Shown here one piece after another: positions 8,273 through 17,313 of a stretch of DNA of 64,000 nucleotides (the stretch's first letter is position 1; every line of letters starts with the position of its first letter). A program made the position numbers and the translations under genes. This DNA is from Glycocaulis profundi (lineage in GTDB: Bacteria > Pseudomonadota > Alphaproteobacteria > Caulobacterales > Maricaulaceae). The DNA is taken from contig VJOU01000002.1 in the NCBI GenBank assembly GCA_007050995.1, positions 211,501 through 275,500 of the forward strand. The letters are read 5' to 3'. Under the pieces are notes generated by a model. That model ran no database searches. It had not been told where the DNA came from and was given only the letters and a program-made list of their open reading frames with translations.

Positions 8273-11008
8273 CTAGAAACGGTAGCTGGCGCCCACCAGG
8301 AAGGTGCGGCCATAGCGCTGATAATCGATCACCCGGCGCGGATCGCCGCCCTCGAAGGTCTGGAACTCCTCGTCGGTGAGATTGTAGACCTGCGCGCGCA
8401 CCGACAGGCCGTCGAGCGCGCCCTGATCGAAGCGGTAGCCGATCTGGGCGTCCACCACGGTTTCCGCCTGCACGGTCCTGAGCTCGCGCCCGGCGCCGAA
8501 GCCGGAGATTTCGCCCAGGAAGTCCGAACGGTGGCGCGAGCTGATCCGGCTCTCGAACCCGCCGCGCTCATAATAGAGCGTCAGATTGTAGATTTCCTCC
8601 GACAGACCCGGCAGCGGCGTGGCCGAGCCCGGCCCGTCCGCCTCGATCTCGCTTTCGGTCCACGAGGCGTTCGCGATCAGGCCGAAGCCGTCCAGCATCG
8701 GGTGAATCAGTTCGAACGGCACCGAGACGGTCGCCTCCAGCCCGCGGATATACCCGCCATCGCCATTGACCGGGCGGTCGACGAGACCCTGATCCAGCGC
8801 AGGCGTCACGCCGCCGCTGGCTTCCAAATCGGAGAAGTCGCCCACGGTGGTCTGGTTGTAGATGTAGGTCTCCAGATCCTTGTAGAACGCGGCCAGCGCC
8901 ACATAGCCCGAGCCGACGAAATACCGTTCCAGCGAGATGTCGAACGCGTTCGCGATCCAGGGCTTGAGGTCCGGCGAGCCCGATCCCCCGCCCCAGTAGG
9001 CCTGGTTGATGTCGGTCGAGTTCACGTTGTCGGGGTTCTGGAACACCTCTTCGCTGGCGCGCATCTGGTCCATGCGGGCTCGCGCCAGAGTGCGGGCGGC
9101 GGCCAGACGGATGAAGGTGCTGTCCGCGACCTCGAAGCTCAGGTTCGCGCTGGGCAGCCATTCCCAGTAGCTCGTGCCGTCAGACACCGCGCCGAACTCG
9201 CCCGGCCCGGTCGCCCGGAAGCCGTCCGAGCTCTGCTCGGTGTGCACCGCCTGCACCCCCGCATTGCCCGTCACGGGGATCTGGCCGAGCTGGCTGTCGA
9301 TCTCGACCATGCCGTAAAGCGTGGTCACGCGCTCCTGCACGGTCCAGTCCTGTGTGACGACGTCGGGATTCACGTTGCGCTCGAAGCGCAGCACGCCGCT
9401 GTCCACCAGCGCCAGCGGGTCGTAGCTGACCATGCCGGGAATGCCCAGGAAGGCCAGCTCGGTCGGCGCCATGAGAAGCTCGGCCGGGATCGCGGCTTCG
9501 TTCTCTCCGTTCGCCAGCCCGATGAAGAACTGCTCGGAGAATTTCTGCTTGGTCCTGTCGGAATAGTTCACCCCGAACGACAGGCCGCTCACGGCGCCGA
9601 AATCCACCTCGCGGCTCATTCCGAAGCGGGCGGCGGCGAGCTCGTCTTCGATGGTGGGCGAGTTCAGGAAGCCCGCCTGCCCGGCCGGATTGCCGTCATT
9701 GTCCAGGAAAATGTCCCCGCCCCAGCCCTGCGGGCTGGTCAGCCGGATCAGGGTCGGGTCGGCATAGTCGATGATGGAGCTGAACCGGGCCGAGCCGCCG
9801 CCTGCGGGGAAGCTGAAGCCCAGCGCGTCCGGCGTTCCGGTGCGCTCGAAGCCCGTGCCCGAATTGGTCTCCAGGATGGTGGAGGTCCGCTCGGCGCGCG
9901 AATAGCTCAGGTCCACCTCGGCGTCCCAGGCGTCGCCCACGGCGAACTCGAAATTCACGCCGCCCGCGAACAGGTCGCTTTCAAACCGGTTCAGGTCGTT
10001 GCGGACCACGCCATGGACGTTGTCGAACACGCCCTCGGTCACCAGCCCGTCCTCGACGGTGAAGCCGTCCCGCAGCGCGGTCTCTTCGCCCCAGGCCAGC
10101 GGGAATTCGATCCCGCGCAGGATCTGGGTCTCGTCGAAGTTCGAATAATAGAGGTCGACGGTCGCATTGAAGCGGTCGTTGGGCTGGAACTGCAGCACGC
10201 CCATCAGGCCCATGCGCTCAAGCTCGTTGGACTGCACGTAAGGCTTGGCCCCGCCGATCACGAACGGCCCCGAACCCTCGGTGACCTCCGGATAGCCCCA
10301 GGCGTTCCAGCGCTCGGCCTGGGTGGGGGTGTTGATGAAGGCCGCGCCCAGCGCGATGCCGATGGTCCCGTCCCGGTTCTGGTCGATGTATGCCAGCGAG
10401 CCGCGATAGCCGGTGTCCGAGCTGCCCGCGTTCAGCGCGCCCATGTCGGACCATTCATAGCTGGCGCCGACCGAGACCACCCGCTCGCTCTGCTGGAGCG
10501 GGCGCACGGTCCTGAGATCCGCGGTGCCCGCGAGCCCCTGCCCGACCAGCGAGGCGTCCGGTGTCTTGTAGATCACCACCGAGCTGAGCAGCTCGGAGGG
10601 ATACTGGTCGAACTCGACCCCCCGGTTGTCGCCGGTGGAGACCTGTTCGCGACCGTTCAGCAGGGCGGTGGTGAAGTCCGGCCCCAGACCACGCACCGAG
10701 ATCACCTGCGCCCGGCCGTCCAGCCGCTGGGCGGCGAGGCCCGGAAGGCGGGCGAGCGATTCGGCGATGGACACGTCGGGCAGACGCCCGATGTCTTCCG
10801 CCGTGATCGCCTCCACGATGGAGGTCTCTTCGCGCTTGGTCGCGATGGAGCTCTGCAGACTGGCGCGGATGCCGATGACCTGGATGACCTCGGTCGGCTG
10901 CGCCTCTTCCTGAGGCTGCGTGTCCTGAGCAAAGGCGGGCGTGGCCGCGATGGCGGCCGCGGCGGCTCCGGCCATCAGCCATGAGCGGCGGTTGTGCTGG
11001 GCTTTCAT
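8273..11008 (-). CDS. TonB-dependent receptor, maltose/alpha-glucoside type
   Basis: A 911-residue outer-membrane receptor. A signal peptide ends at ATPAFAQ (about residue 27). A TonB-box-like segment is followed by the plug domain, with VIQVIGIRASLQSSIATKRE, then IVEAITAEDIGRLPDVSIAE and LPGLAAQRLDGRAQVISVRG (residues about 41-110). The 22-strand barrel ends in the C-terminal Phe of FLVGASYRF. The plug wording is that of the Xanthomonas/Caulobacter carbohydrate receptor family, to which Caulobacter MalA belongs. A GGGAGG site precedes the ATG. It is divergent from the GH13 glucosidase, and the shared intergenic region contains operator-like repeats. It probably imports maltodextrins or another alpha-glucan; the exact sugar is inferred from neighbours. 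Confidence 0.93.
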   Translation of the reverse strand: MKAQHNRRSWLMAGAAAAAIAATPAFAQDTQPQEEAQPTEVIQVIGIRASLQSSIATKREETSIVEAITAEDIGRLPDVSIAESLARLPGLAAQRLDGRAQVISVRGLGPDFTTALLNGREQVSTGDNRGVEFDQYPSELLSSVVIYKTPDASLVGQGLAGTADLRTVRPLQQSERVVSVGASYEWSDMGALNAGSSDTGYRGSLAYIDQNRDGTIGIALGAAFINTPTQAERWNAWGYPEVTEGSGPFVIGGAKPYVQSNELERMGLMGVLQFQPNDRFNATVDLYYSNFDETQILRGIEFPLAWGEETALRDGFTVEDGLVTEGVFDNVHGVVRNDLNRFESDLFAGGVNFEFAVGDAWDAEVDLSYSRAERTSTILETNSGTGFERTGTPDALGFSFPAGGGSARFSSIIDYADPTLIRLTSPQGWGGDIFLDNDGNPAGQAGFLNSPTIEDELAAARFGMSREVDFGAVSGLSFGVNYSDRTKQKFSEQFFIGLANGENEAAIPAELLMAPTELAFLGIPGMVSYDPLALVDSGVLRFERNVNPDVVTQDWTVQERVTTLYGMVEIDSQLGQIPVTGNAGVQAVHTEQSSDGFRATGPGEFGAVSDGTSYWEWLPSANLSFEVADSTFIRLAAARTLARARMDQMRASEEVFQNPDNVNSTDINQAYWGGGSGSPDLKPWIANAFDISLERYFVGSGYVALAAFYKDLETYIYNQTTVGDFSDLEASGGVTPALDQGLVDRPVNGDGGYIRGLEATVSVPFELIHPMLDGFGLIANASWTESEIEADGPGSATPLPGLSEEIYNLTLYYERGGFESRISSRHRSDFLGEISGFGAGRELRTVQAETVVDAQIGYRFDQGALDGLSVRAQVYNLTDEEFQTFEGGDPRRVIDYQRYGRTFLVGASYRF

Positions 11009-11337
11009 GTCTTTTTCCTCCCGGCGTGTCGCATTTCAGCCGATGCGATCCGTAGCCGATCTGCAAATTAATGAAAACGTCATGCCAACACAATAGAAAA
11101 ATTGCAAACGCGGATGGCCCTTGCGGCTCTGAACACTCGCTCATGGCGCTATATCACTCAGCCGTATGGCGGTTTCCGGCAGGGATCATTCCCGTTGACA
11201 GATTTGCAAACGCCCTGCAATTCTATGCAAAGATTGCAAACGACGCTGACACGTCCTTGCAAACCGCCACTGCGGACGCGCCGTGCCCCGTCAATGAGGG
11301 CGCGCCGGACGCGGGGCGAGGTCGAGGGAGGCTGCCG
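11009..11337. promoter_or_regulatory. Divergent control region with TTGCAAAC repeats
   Basis: A 329-base non-coding region between the receptor and glucosidase start codons. It holds four copies of TTGCAAAC at 11102, 11204, 11234 and 11257, three of them extended to TTGCAAACG. One forms TTGCAAACGCCCTGCAA with a mirrored TGCAA at 11216-11220. A TTGACA hexamer at 11195-11200 places the second copy inside the likely glucosidase promoter. On the receptor side, ATGAAAACGTCATG (11071-11084) resembles a LacI-family palindrome with a central CG. These are the probable binding sites of the neighbouring LacI protein and perhaps a second regulator. Confidence 0.6.
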
Positions 11338-12969
11338 GTGACAACGAAGAGTCTGACGCGCGAAGCGGCGTCCGCCGCCGCGGACGCCCAATGGTGGCGC
11401 GGCGCCAGCATCTACCAGATCTATCCGCGCTCCTTCGCCGATTCGAACGGCGACGGCATAGGCGACCTGCCCGGCATCACCGCCCGGCTCGACCATGTCG
11501 CCTCGCTGGGCGTGGACGCGGTCTGGCTGTCGCCCTTCTTCAAGTCGCCCATGCGCGATTTCGGTTATGACATCGCCGACTACTGCGACGTCGACCCCAT
11601 CTTCGGCACGCTGGCCGATTTCGACCGCCTGCTCGAACGCGCCCACGCGCTGGGCCTGAAGGTGCTGATCGATCAGGTCTATGCCCACACCGCGGACACC
11701 CACGCCTGGTTTCTTGAAAGCCGCGAGAACCGCACCAATCCGAAAGCGGACTGGTATGTGTGGGCCGACCCCAAGCCGGACGGCTCGCCGCCCAGCAACT
11801 GGCAGGCCGTGTTCGGCGGGCCGTGCTGGACCTGGGACGCTCGGCGCGAGCAGTACTATCTGCACAATTTCCTGCCCAGCCAGCCTCAGCTCAACGGCCA
11901 CAACCCCGCCGTCCAGGACGCGCTGGAGGCGGCGATGACCTTCTGGCTGGATCGCGGCGTGGACGGCTTCCGGCTCGATGCGGTCAATTTCATGATGCAC
12001 GACCCGGCGCTGACCGATAATCCGCCGGTCGCGAACCCGGCCAAGCGCACCCGGCCGTTCGACTTCCAGCACCATTTCCACAACCAGTCCCACCCGGCGA
12101 TCCCCGACTTCCTCGCCCGGCTGCGCCGCAGGGCGTCCGAATACGGCGACCGCTTCCTGCTGGCCGAGGTCGGCGGCGAGCAGGCCGAGGCGGAGATGAA
12201 GCTCTACACCGAGCCGCCCTCCCGGCTGCATTCGGCTTATGGCTTCCTCTACCTCTACGCCGAGGCGCTGACCCCCCAGCTGGTCCGCGACAGCATCCGC
12301 CAGTGGCCCGACGACGCGCAGACCGGCTGGCCGAGCTGGACCTTCTCCAATCACGACGCCCCGCGCGCGATCAGCCGCTGGGCGGGAACGCGCGACCACA
12401 AGGCGTTCGCCGAAATGCTGCTCCTGCTGCTGGTCGCGCTTCGGGGCGGGTCCATCGTCTATCAGGGCGAGGAGCTGGGCCTGCCCCAGGGCCACGTCCC
12501 CTTCCACCGGCTGCAGGACCCCGAGGCGATCACGAACTGGCCCCAGACGCTGGGTCGGGACGGCGCGCGCACGCCCATGCCGTGGACGGCGGGCGCGGCC
12601 CATGCGGGCTTCTCCACCGCCGAGCCCTGGCTGCCGGTAGATCCCGCTCACCTCAGCCTCGCCGCGGACCTGCAGGAGCGCGACCCGGCCTCCACCCTGA
12701 ACGCCGCGCGCCGGATCATCCCCCTGCCCCGCCGCCTGCCCGCGCTGAAGACCGGCGCGATCGCGCTGGTCGAGGCTCATGACGATCTGGTGGTGTTCGA
12801 GCGCGGTTCAGGCGCGGACGCCGTGCTGTGCGCCTTCAATCTGGGCGAGGCGGACACGCCGTTCGACCTGCCCGCGGGCTGGAGGGTCGCCGATAGCGTG
12901 AACCTGCCCGACGGCTGGACGGGCGGCGCGCTGCCCGTGTGCGCGGGGCTGGTGGCGGTGAAAGCCTAG
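11338..12969 (+). CDS. GH13 alpha-glucosidase
   Basis: A 543-residue alpha-amylase-family enzyme of the oligo-1,6-glucosidase/alpha-glucosidase type. Conserved regions run in order: IYQIYPRSFADSNGDGIGDL (substrate funnel), GFRLDAVNF with nucleophile Asp214, LLAEVGG with acid/base Glu277, and SNHDAPR with Asp340. No signal peptide is seen, so it should act in the cytosol on imported disaccharides and short oligosaccharides. The GTG at 11338 is chosen because GAGGGAG lies seven bases upstream and the family's N-terminus begins shortly after; open reading continues upstream but runs through the operator region. Its TAG overlaps the stop of the convergent LacI gene (CTAG at 12966-12969). Confidence 0.93.
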   Translation: MTTKSLTREAASAAADAQWWRGASIYQIYPRSFADSNGDGIGDLPGITARLDHVASLGVDAVWLSPFFKSPMRDFGYDIADYCDVDPIFGTLADFDRLLERAHALGLKVLIDQVYAHTADTHAWFLESRENRTNPKADWYVWADPKPDGSPPSNWQAVFGGPCWTWDARREQYYLHNFLPSQPQLNGHNPAVQDALEAAMTFWLDRGVDGFRLDAVNFMMHDPALTDNPPVANPAKRTRPFDFQHHFHNQSHPAIPDFLARLRRRASEYGDRFLLAEVGGEQAEAEMKLYTEPPSRLHSAYGFLYLYAEALTPQLVRDSIRQWPDDAQTGWPSWTFSNHDAPRAISRWAGTRDHKAFAEMLLLLLVALRGGSIVYQGEELGLPQGHVPFHRLQDPEAITNWPQTLGRDGARTPMPWTAGAAHAGFSTAEPWLPVDPAHLSLAADLQERDPASTLNAARRIIPLPRRLPALKTGAIALVEAHDDLVVFERGSGADAVLCAFNLGEADTPFDLPAGWRVADSVNLPDGWTGGALPVCAGLVAVKA

Positions 12970-13973
12970 CCGCCGGTGGATTCACGGATGATCAGCTCGG
13001 TGGCCAGCCGCTCGGACCGGCTGGGGCCGCTGGAATCGAGCAGCTTGGAGATCATCAGCCGTCCCGCCGTGGCCGTGTCCTGATCGATGGTGGTCAGGGC
13101 GGGGATGGCGTAGCGGGCGAAAGGCACGTTGTCATAGCCCACCACCGACACGTCCTCGGGCACGCGCCGCCCGGCCCGGTGCAACGCCCGCAGCGCGCCC
13201 AGCGCGATCACGTCGGACGCGGCCACGATGCCGTCGAACGCCACCTTCTCGGCCATCAGCGAGTCCACGCACGCCTCCGCGCTCTCCACGTTGAAATGGG
13301 CGGCCTTGTAGAGCGCCGGGTCGGCGTCTCCGCCCTCCTCCTCGATGGCCTCGCGATAGCCGCGATAGCGCTGCATGGCCTCGGGCGCCTCGGTGTCGCC
13401 CAGAAAGACCACCCGCCTGCGGCCCAGCCGCAGCAGGTGGCGCGTCGCGCGCTTGCCGCCCAGAGGGTTGTTCGATCCGATGGAGCAGTAATTCTGCTCG
13501 GGCAGCTCCGCGCCCCAGACCACGAAACGGGTCTCGGTCTCGGCCAGCCGGTTGAAAGCGCTGTGCAGGGTGGACTGGCCCACGAAGATCACCCCGTCCG
13601 CCCGGTTCGTCGTCATCGCGACGTGCAGGTCGTCGAAGCTGGACGGCGCGACATGGCTGATGTGCACGTCGCAGTCGCGCTCGCGCGCCGCGTCACCGAT
13701 GCCCGACAGCAGCTCGAAGAAGAACGGATCGGACAGCCGGCCCGGACGCCCCTGGGGCCGGGGCACCACGATGGAGATGTTCGCCTTCGCCCCGATGGGG
13801 CCGGCGGGCATGTGCTGGCGGAACGGGTAGTCCATCTCGCGGGCGAGCTTCCAGATCGCCTGCTTGGTCTGCATGTTGACCGCGGGGGAATCGTTGAGCG
13901 CCCGGCTGGCGGTGGAGACCGACACGCCCGCCTTGCGGGCCAGGTCCTCGAGCCTCGTGGTCTTCCTGTTCAC
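12966..13973 (-). CDS. LacI-family repressor of the alpha-glucoside locus
   Basis: A 335-residue LacI/GalR regulator. The N-terminal helix-turn-helix and hinge read RLEDLARKAGVSVSTASRAL and NDSPAVNMQTKQAIWKLARE. The periplasmic-binding-type effector domain contains DGVIFVGQST, RRVVFLGDTE and DVSVVGYDNVPFARYAIPAL. The start is a GTG with GGGAAAA upstream. Its position between a GH13 glucosidase and a sugar transporter matches MalI in Caulobacter, which represses maltose genes. The inducer is probably maltose or a derivative. Its own promoter shares the 288-base region with the transporter gene. Confidence 0.9.
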   Translation of the reverse strand: MNRKTTRLEDLARKAGVSVSTASRALNDSPAVNMQTKQAIWKLAREMDYPFRQHMPAGPIGAKANISIVVPRPQGRPGRLSDPFFFELLSGIGDAARERDCDVHISHVAPSSFDDLHVAMTTNRADGVIFVGQSTLHSAFNRLAETETRFVVWGAELPEQNYCSIGSNNPLGGKRATRHLLRLGRRRVVFLGDTEAPEAMQRYRGYREAIEEEGGDADPALYKAAHFNVESAEACVDSLMAEKVAFDGIVAASDVIALGALRALHRAGRRVPEDVSVVGYDNVPFARYAIPALTTIDQDTATAGRLMISKLLDSSGPSRSERLATELIIRESTGG

Positions 13974-14261
13974 CGCTTTTCCCGCTCCCGTCTCGGCGCA
14001 ACCTCAGCTTTGCCGCGCCCCGCCAGCGGTGGCAAGACCGCCCGCCTGAAGCGCGAGCATTACATGAACGCGCCAGCCTGTGTGAAATTTTTTGAAAAAA
14101 TCAGACCCAAAAAACCTTGAGTTATGCCTTGGCGCCCCACCCCCGAAACGGAAGCAAACATCTGTTTATAATGGCGTTACAAGCCCATCCGCATTTGCGC
14201 TCGACAAGCGGGCGCGACGGGCGCACATTATGAAAAAAATGAAAACATGATGGGGAGGATC
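13974..14261. promoter_or_regulatory. Divergent LacI/transporter control region with operator over a -10 box
   Basis: Non-coding and clearly AT-rich for this genome. A perfect TATAAT at 14167-14172 overlaps the right arm of AAACATCTGTTT (14156-14167), a good place for a repressor of the transporter gene. A second imperfect AT-rich inverted repeat lies at 14083-14103. ATGAAAACATGATG (14239-14252), next to the transporter ribosome-binding site, matches the receptor-side element at 11071 at 12 of 14 positions. Confidence 0.55.
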
Positions 14262-15776
14262 ATGCAGAAGCCCGCGCTCGGCCTTGGGTCCATCTGGACC
14301 ATATCCTTCGGCTTTTTCGGCATCCAGGTCGCGTTCGCCCTGCAGAACGCCAATGTCAGCCGCATCTTCCAGACGCTCGGCGCCTCGATGGAGCAGCTCC
14401 CCCTGCTCTGGCTGGCCGCGCCCCTGACCGGCCTGATCGTCCAGCCTCTGGTGGGCTATTTCTCCGACCGGACCTGGGGCCGGTTCGGGCGGCGGCGGCC
14501 CTATTTCTTCGCCGGGTGCGTGCTGGCGGCCATCGCGCTGATCTTCATGCCCCACTCGCCCGTCCTGTGGGCGGCGGTGATCGGGCTGTGGATTCTGGAC
14601 GCCTCCCTGAACATCACCATGGAGCCCTTCCGCGCCTTCGTGGGCGACATGCTGCCCAGCCACCAGCGCACGCTGGGCTATTCGATGCAGACCATCTTCA
14701 TCGGCACGGGCGCGCTGCTGGCCTCCATGGCCCCCTGGCTGCTGACCGAGTTTCTGGGCGTCAGCGCGACCGCCGCGCCCGGCGTGATCCCCGACGCGGT
14801 GCGGTATTCATTCTATATCGGCGCGGTCGTGATCGTGCTGGCCGTGATGTGGACGGTGCTGGGCTCTAAGGAATACAGCCCCGAACAGCTCGACAGCTTC
14901 ATCGAACCGCCCAGCGTCTATCGTTCCGAAGCCGACGCCCTGCTGGCCGAGCCGCCCGCCGCTTTCTTCGACAGGGCCGGCGTCATCGCGGCGGGGCTGG
15001 GCCTGGCCGCCAGCGCAGCGGTGTTCGTCTTCGATCTGGGCGCCCAGCTCTACATCCTCACCGTCGGCGCGATCCTGCTCGGCGCGGGCTTCTTCGCGCA
15101 CGGCCAGTTCAAGCGCGCGGGACGGACGGGGCATTTCTTCAGCCAGATCATGGCCGACCTGACCACCATGCCGCACGTCATGCGGCGTCTGGCGGTGGTC
15201 CAGTTCTTCTCCTGGTTCGCCCTGTTCATCATGTGGGTCTACGCCACCCCGGCGGTGACGGCCCACCATTTCGGCTCCGCCACGCCCGGCACGCCCGAAT
15301 ACGAGGCGGGGGCGAACTGGGTCGGGGTGATGTTCGCCGCCTATAACGGCTTCGCGGCGCTGTACGCCTTCGCCCTGCCCTGGATCGCCGCGCGGCTGGG
15401 CAAGCGCGAGACCCATGCGCTCAATCTGGTGATAGGCGGGCTGGGCCTGATCGGCTTCCTGTTCGCGCCGGGGCCGTGGGGGCTGATGGCCTGCATGATC
15501 GCTGTCGGCGTCGCCTGGGCTTCGATCCTGGCCATGCCCTACTCGATGCTGGCCGACTGCCTGCCCGCGCGGAAGATGGGCATCTACATGGGCATCTTCA
15601 ATTTCTTCATCGTCCTGCCCCAGATCACCGTCGCCTCGATCATGGGGCCAATCGTGGGCCGCGCCTTCGGCGACGAGGCGATCTTCGCCTTCGCCATCGC
15701 AGGCGGCGTGCTCATCCTCGCCGCGGCGAGCTGTCTGCGCGTGGCCGCGCCGCGGACGGAGACGGCCGCGGCGTGA
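14262..15776 (+). CDS. MFS sugar transporter (SLC45/MalY-like)
   Basis: A 504-residue inner-membrane carrier with 12 predicted helices. The opening, KPALGLGSIWTISFGFFGIQ then ALQNANVSRIFQTLGA, is typical of the glycoside-proton symporters related to SLC45 and Caulobacter MalY. The cytoplasmic loop after helix 2 reads GYFSDRTWGRFGRRRPYF, the MFS motif A. Two near-start ATGs exist at 14247 and 14250; 14262 is preferred because homologues begin there and GGGGAGG lies just upstream, although spacing is short. It should carry maltose or a similar disaccharide from periplasm to cytosol for the GH13 enzyme. Confidence 0.9.
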   Translation: MQKPALGLGSIWTISFGFFGIQVAFALQNANVSRIFQTLGASMEQLPLLWLAAPLTGLIVQPLVGYFSDRTWGRFGRRRPYFFAGCVLAAIALIFMPHSPVLWAAVIGLWILDASLNITMEPFRAFVGDMLPSHQRTLGYSMQTIFIGTGALLASMAPWLLTEFLGVSATAAPGVIPDAVRYSFYIGAVVIVLAVMWTVLGSKEYSPEQLDSFIEPPSVYRSEADALLAEPPAAFFDRAGVIAAGLGLAASAAVFVFDLGAQLYILTVGAILLGAGFFAHGQFKRAGRTGHFFSQIMADLTTMPHVMRRLAVVQFFSWFALFIMWVYATPAVTAHHFGSATPGTPEYEAGANWVGVMFAAYNGFAALYAFALPWIAARLGKRETHALNLVIGGLGLIGFLFAPGPWGLMACMIAVGVAWASILAMPYSMLADCLPARKMGIYMGIFNFFIVLPQITVASIMGPIVGRAFGDEAIFAFAIAGGVLILAAASCLRVAAPRTETAAA

Positions 15777-15810
15777 TCACCGGGCTGCCCGCTTCCTCAA
15801 CAAGGGGGGC

Positions 15811-15900
15811 GGCATCCCCGCGCGCAGCGCACCAGCGCGACCGCAGCGAAGCGGTGACCGGCCAAGCGGAGCGCGGGAGGACAGAAAACCCAAAAAAAAC
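15811..15900. repeat. Dispersed intergenic repeat, copy A
   Basis: A GC-rich block shares its order of motifs with the block at 22405-22566. On the minus strand both read: a T-run, CTGTCCT, CGCTCCGCT, then CGCTTCGCTGCGG, then a GCGCG run ending in GGGGATG. Both copies lie downstream of a minus-strand gene. The match is by eye and is imperfect. Confidence 0.4.
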
Positions 15901-15926
15901 GGCCCCCGCATCGCAGGGGCCGTTTT
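15892..15926. terminator. Bidirectional rho-independent terminator
   Basis: The stem AAAACGGCCCC with GGGGCCGTTTT and a 9-base loop has T-runs on both strands. It lies between the transporter gene (+) and the lipoprotein gene (-), and could serve both. Confidence 0.8.
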
Positions 15927-15948
15927 CCGTTTCAGCCGTCAGGCCGGA

Positions 15949-16767
15949 TCAGTCGTCTTCATAGCCCCACGGGGTGGGCGGGGTGTCGACTTCCTCGGTC
16001 AGGTCGAAGGTGACCTCGAAGTGCCGGTTCGGACGGGTCAGGGTGTACACGAAGGTCTCCTCGGGGGTGACCTCCATGATCCAGGTGTTGTCGATGGAGA
16101 CGGGGATGCCCTGCTCCTCGAACAGCTCCTTGGAGAAGTCGTCGGCGGGGAACTCCGCGCGCCAGCCCATCGGCGGGCTCAGCGTGTCGCCGCCATACTG
16201 GGTCAGCACGTCTTCCGAGCCGTCTTCCTCGCGGTGATCATGCTTGAGGCGCAGATTGCCTTCGCCGATCCGGGTGATGACCCAGGTCCGCGAGTGGTTG
16301 TCGCCGACATGGAAGGGCACCTGGATCTCGTCTTCCTCACAGGAGCGGACATGCATGACCAGATCATGGCCCGCGAAGTCGGCGTCCTGTTCGGTCGGCT
16401 CGCTGGTGATCTCGCCCGCGAAGGACTGGCCGCAATAGGGGCGCAGCGCGTCCAGCAGGTCGCCGTCCATCAGGACTTCGGTCTCCGCGGCGTCCGCGAG
16501 CGGGTCGGCCATCGGGTCCGCGGCGGGGTCGTCGGCCACCACGTCATCCATGGTGTCAGGCTCCATCGAGCCTTCGGTGAATTCCTCGGTCATGCCGCCT
16601 TCCATGGCGGCTTCGTCCTGCTGGGCGGCCAGTTCCGACGCGCCGCCGGCCGGCTCGCCGGGAGGCGCGGGCGGAGGATCGGACGGCGCGGGCTCGCCGC
16701 ACGCGGCGAGAACCAGGACGGACGCGCCCATCAGCGCGCCGGCGGACAGTTTTGACAGTTGAAGCAT
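15949..16767 (-). CDS. Uncharacterised secreted lipoprotein
   Basis: A 272-residue lipoprotein with signal and lipobox VLAAC (Cys23). A long acidic, Pro/Ala-rich spacer follows (about residues 25-95). The C-terminal domain has two cysteines (YCGQSFAG and VRSCEED) and the conserved run HSRTWVITRIGEGNLRLKHD, then REEDGSEDVLTQYGGDT. This domain recurs in uncharacterised secreted proteins from several phyla, but I do not know a function. Its ATG overlaps the def stop codon by one base (TGATG), so it is coupled to peptide deformylase. It would sit on the periplasmic side of a membrane. Confidence 0.8.
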   Translation of the reverse strand: MLQLSKLSAGALMGASVLVLAACGEPAPSDPPPAPPGEPAGGASELAAQQDEAAMEGGMTEEFTEGSMEPDTMDDVVADDPAADPMADPLADAAETEVLMDGDLLDALRPYCGQSFAGEITSEPTEQDADFAGHDLVMHVRSCEEDEIQVPFHVGDNHSRTWVITRIGEGNLRLKHDHREEDGSEDVLTQYGGDTLSPPMGWRAEFPADDFSKELFEEQGIPVSIDNTWIMEVTPEETFVYTLTRPNRHFEVTFDLTEEVDTPPTPWGYEDD

Positions 16768-17291
16768 CAGGCAGCCTCCCCTCGGGCTTTCACGAGCTTC
16801 TGGACCTTCTTCACGGCCCGCTCGCGTTTCAATCGGGACAGATAGTCTATGAAGAGAACCCCGTTCAGGTGATCGACCTCATGCTGGATGCAGACCGCAT
16901 ACAGCCCCTCGGCCTCTTCCGAGACAGGATTGCCCTTATAGTCCAGATAATCAACGCGAACTTTGGCCGGTCGTTCCACTTCGTCATAAACGCTGGGGAT
17001 GGACAGGCAGCCTTCCGAATACGGAAGCATCTCTTCGGTCAGCGGCGTGACGACCGGATTGACGAAATGACGGGGGCTGTCGCGCTCGTCGGACAGGTCC
17101 ATCACCACCACCCGGCGCAGGTCGCCCACCTGGATGGCGGCCAGCCCGATGCCGTCGGCGTCGTACATGGTCTCCACCATGTCGTCCATGAACGCGCGGA
17201 GCGCGTCATCGACGGTTTCAACGGGCTCGCACACCTCTTTCAGGCGCGGATCGGGGACGGTCAGGATTTCAAGAACAGCCATGGCGATCAT
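16767..17291 (-). CDS. def: Peptide deformylase
   Basis: A 174-residue iron/zinc enzyme that removes the formyl group from initiator methionine. The three PDF motifs are present: [10 protein letters not shown] (residues 47-56, Gln54), EGCLSIP with ligand Cys95, and QHEVDHLNG with His137, Glu138 and His141. The usual Pro before Gln in motif 1 (GLAAPQ) is Ile here. An in-frame ATG nine bases downstream (MAVLEIL) is an equally possible start. The companion gene for formyltransferase is not next to it; instead a lipoprotein gene overlaps its stop. Confidence 0.94.
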   Translation of the reverse strand: MIAMAVLEILTVPDPRLKEVCEPVETVDDALRAFMDDMVETMYDADGIGLAAIQVGDLRRVVVMDLSDERDSPRHFVNPVVTPLTEEMLPYSEGCLSIPSVYDEVERPAKVRVDYLDYKGNPVSEEAEGLYAVCIQHEVDHLNGVLFIDYLSRLKRERAVKKVQKLVKARGEAA

Positions 17292-17313
17292 CTAATCCCG
17301 ACGGGGTCCGCGA

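Noticed and set aside
8531-10984. An open frame of over 800 codons antisense to the TonB receptor
   Set aside because: The receptor on the other strand has clear signal, plug and barrel motifs. The antisense frame is rich in Arg, Gly and Ala and is an artefact of high GC at third positions.
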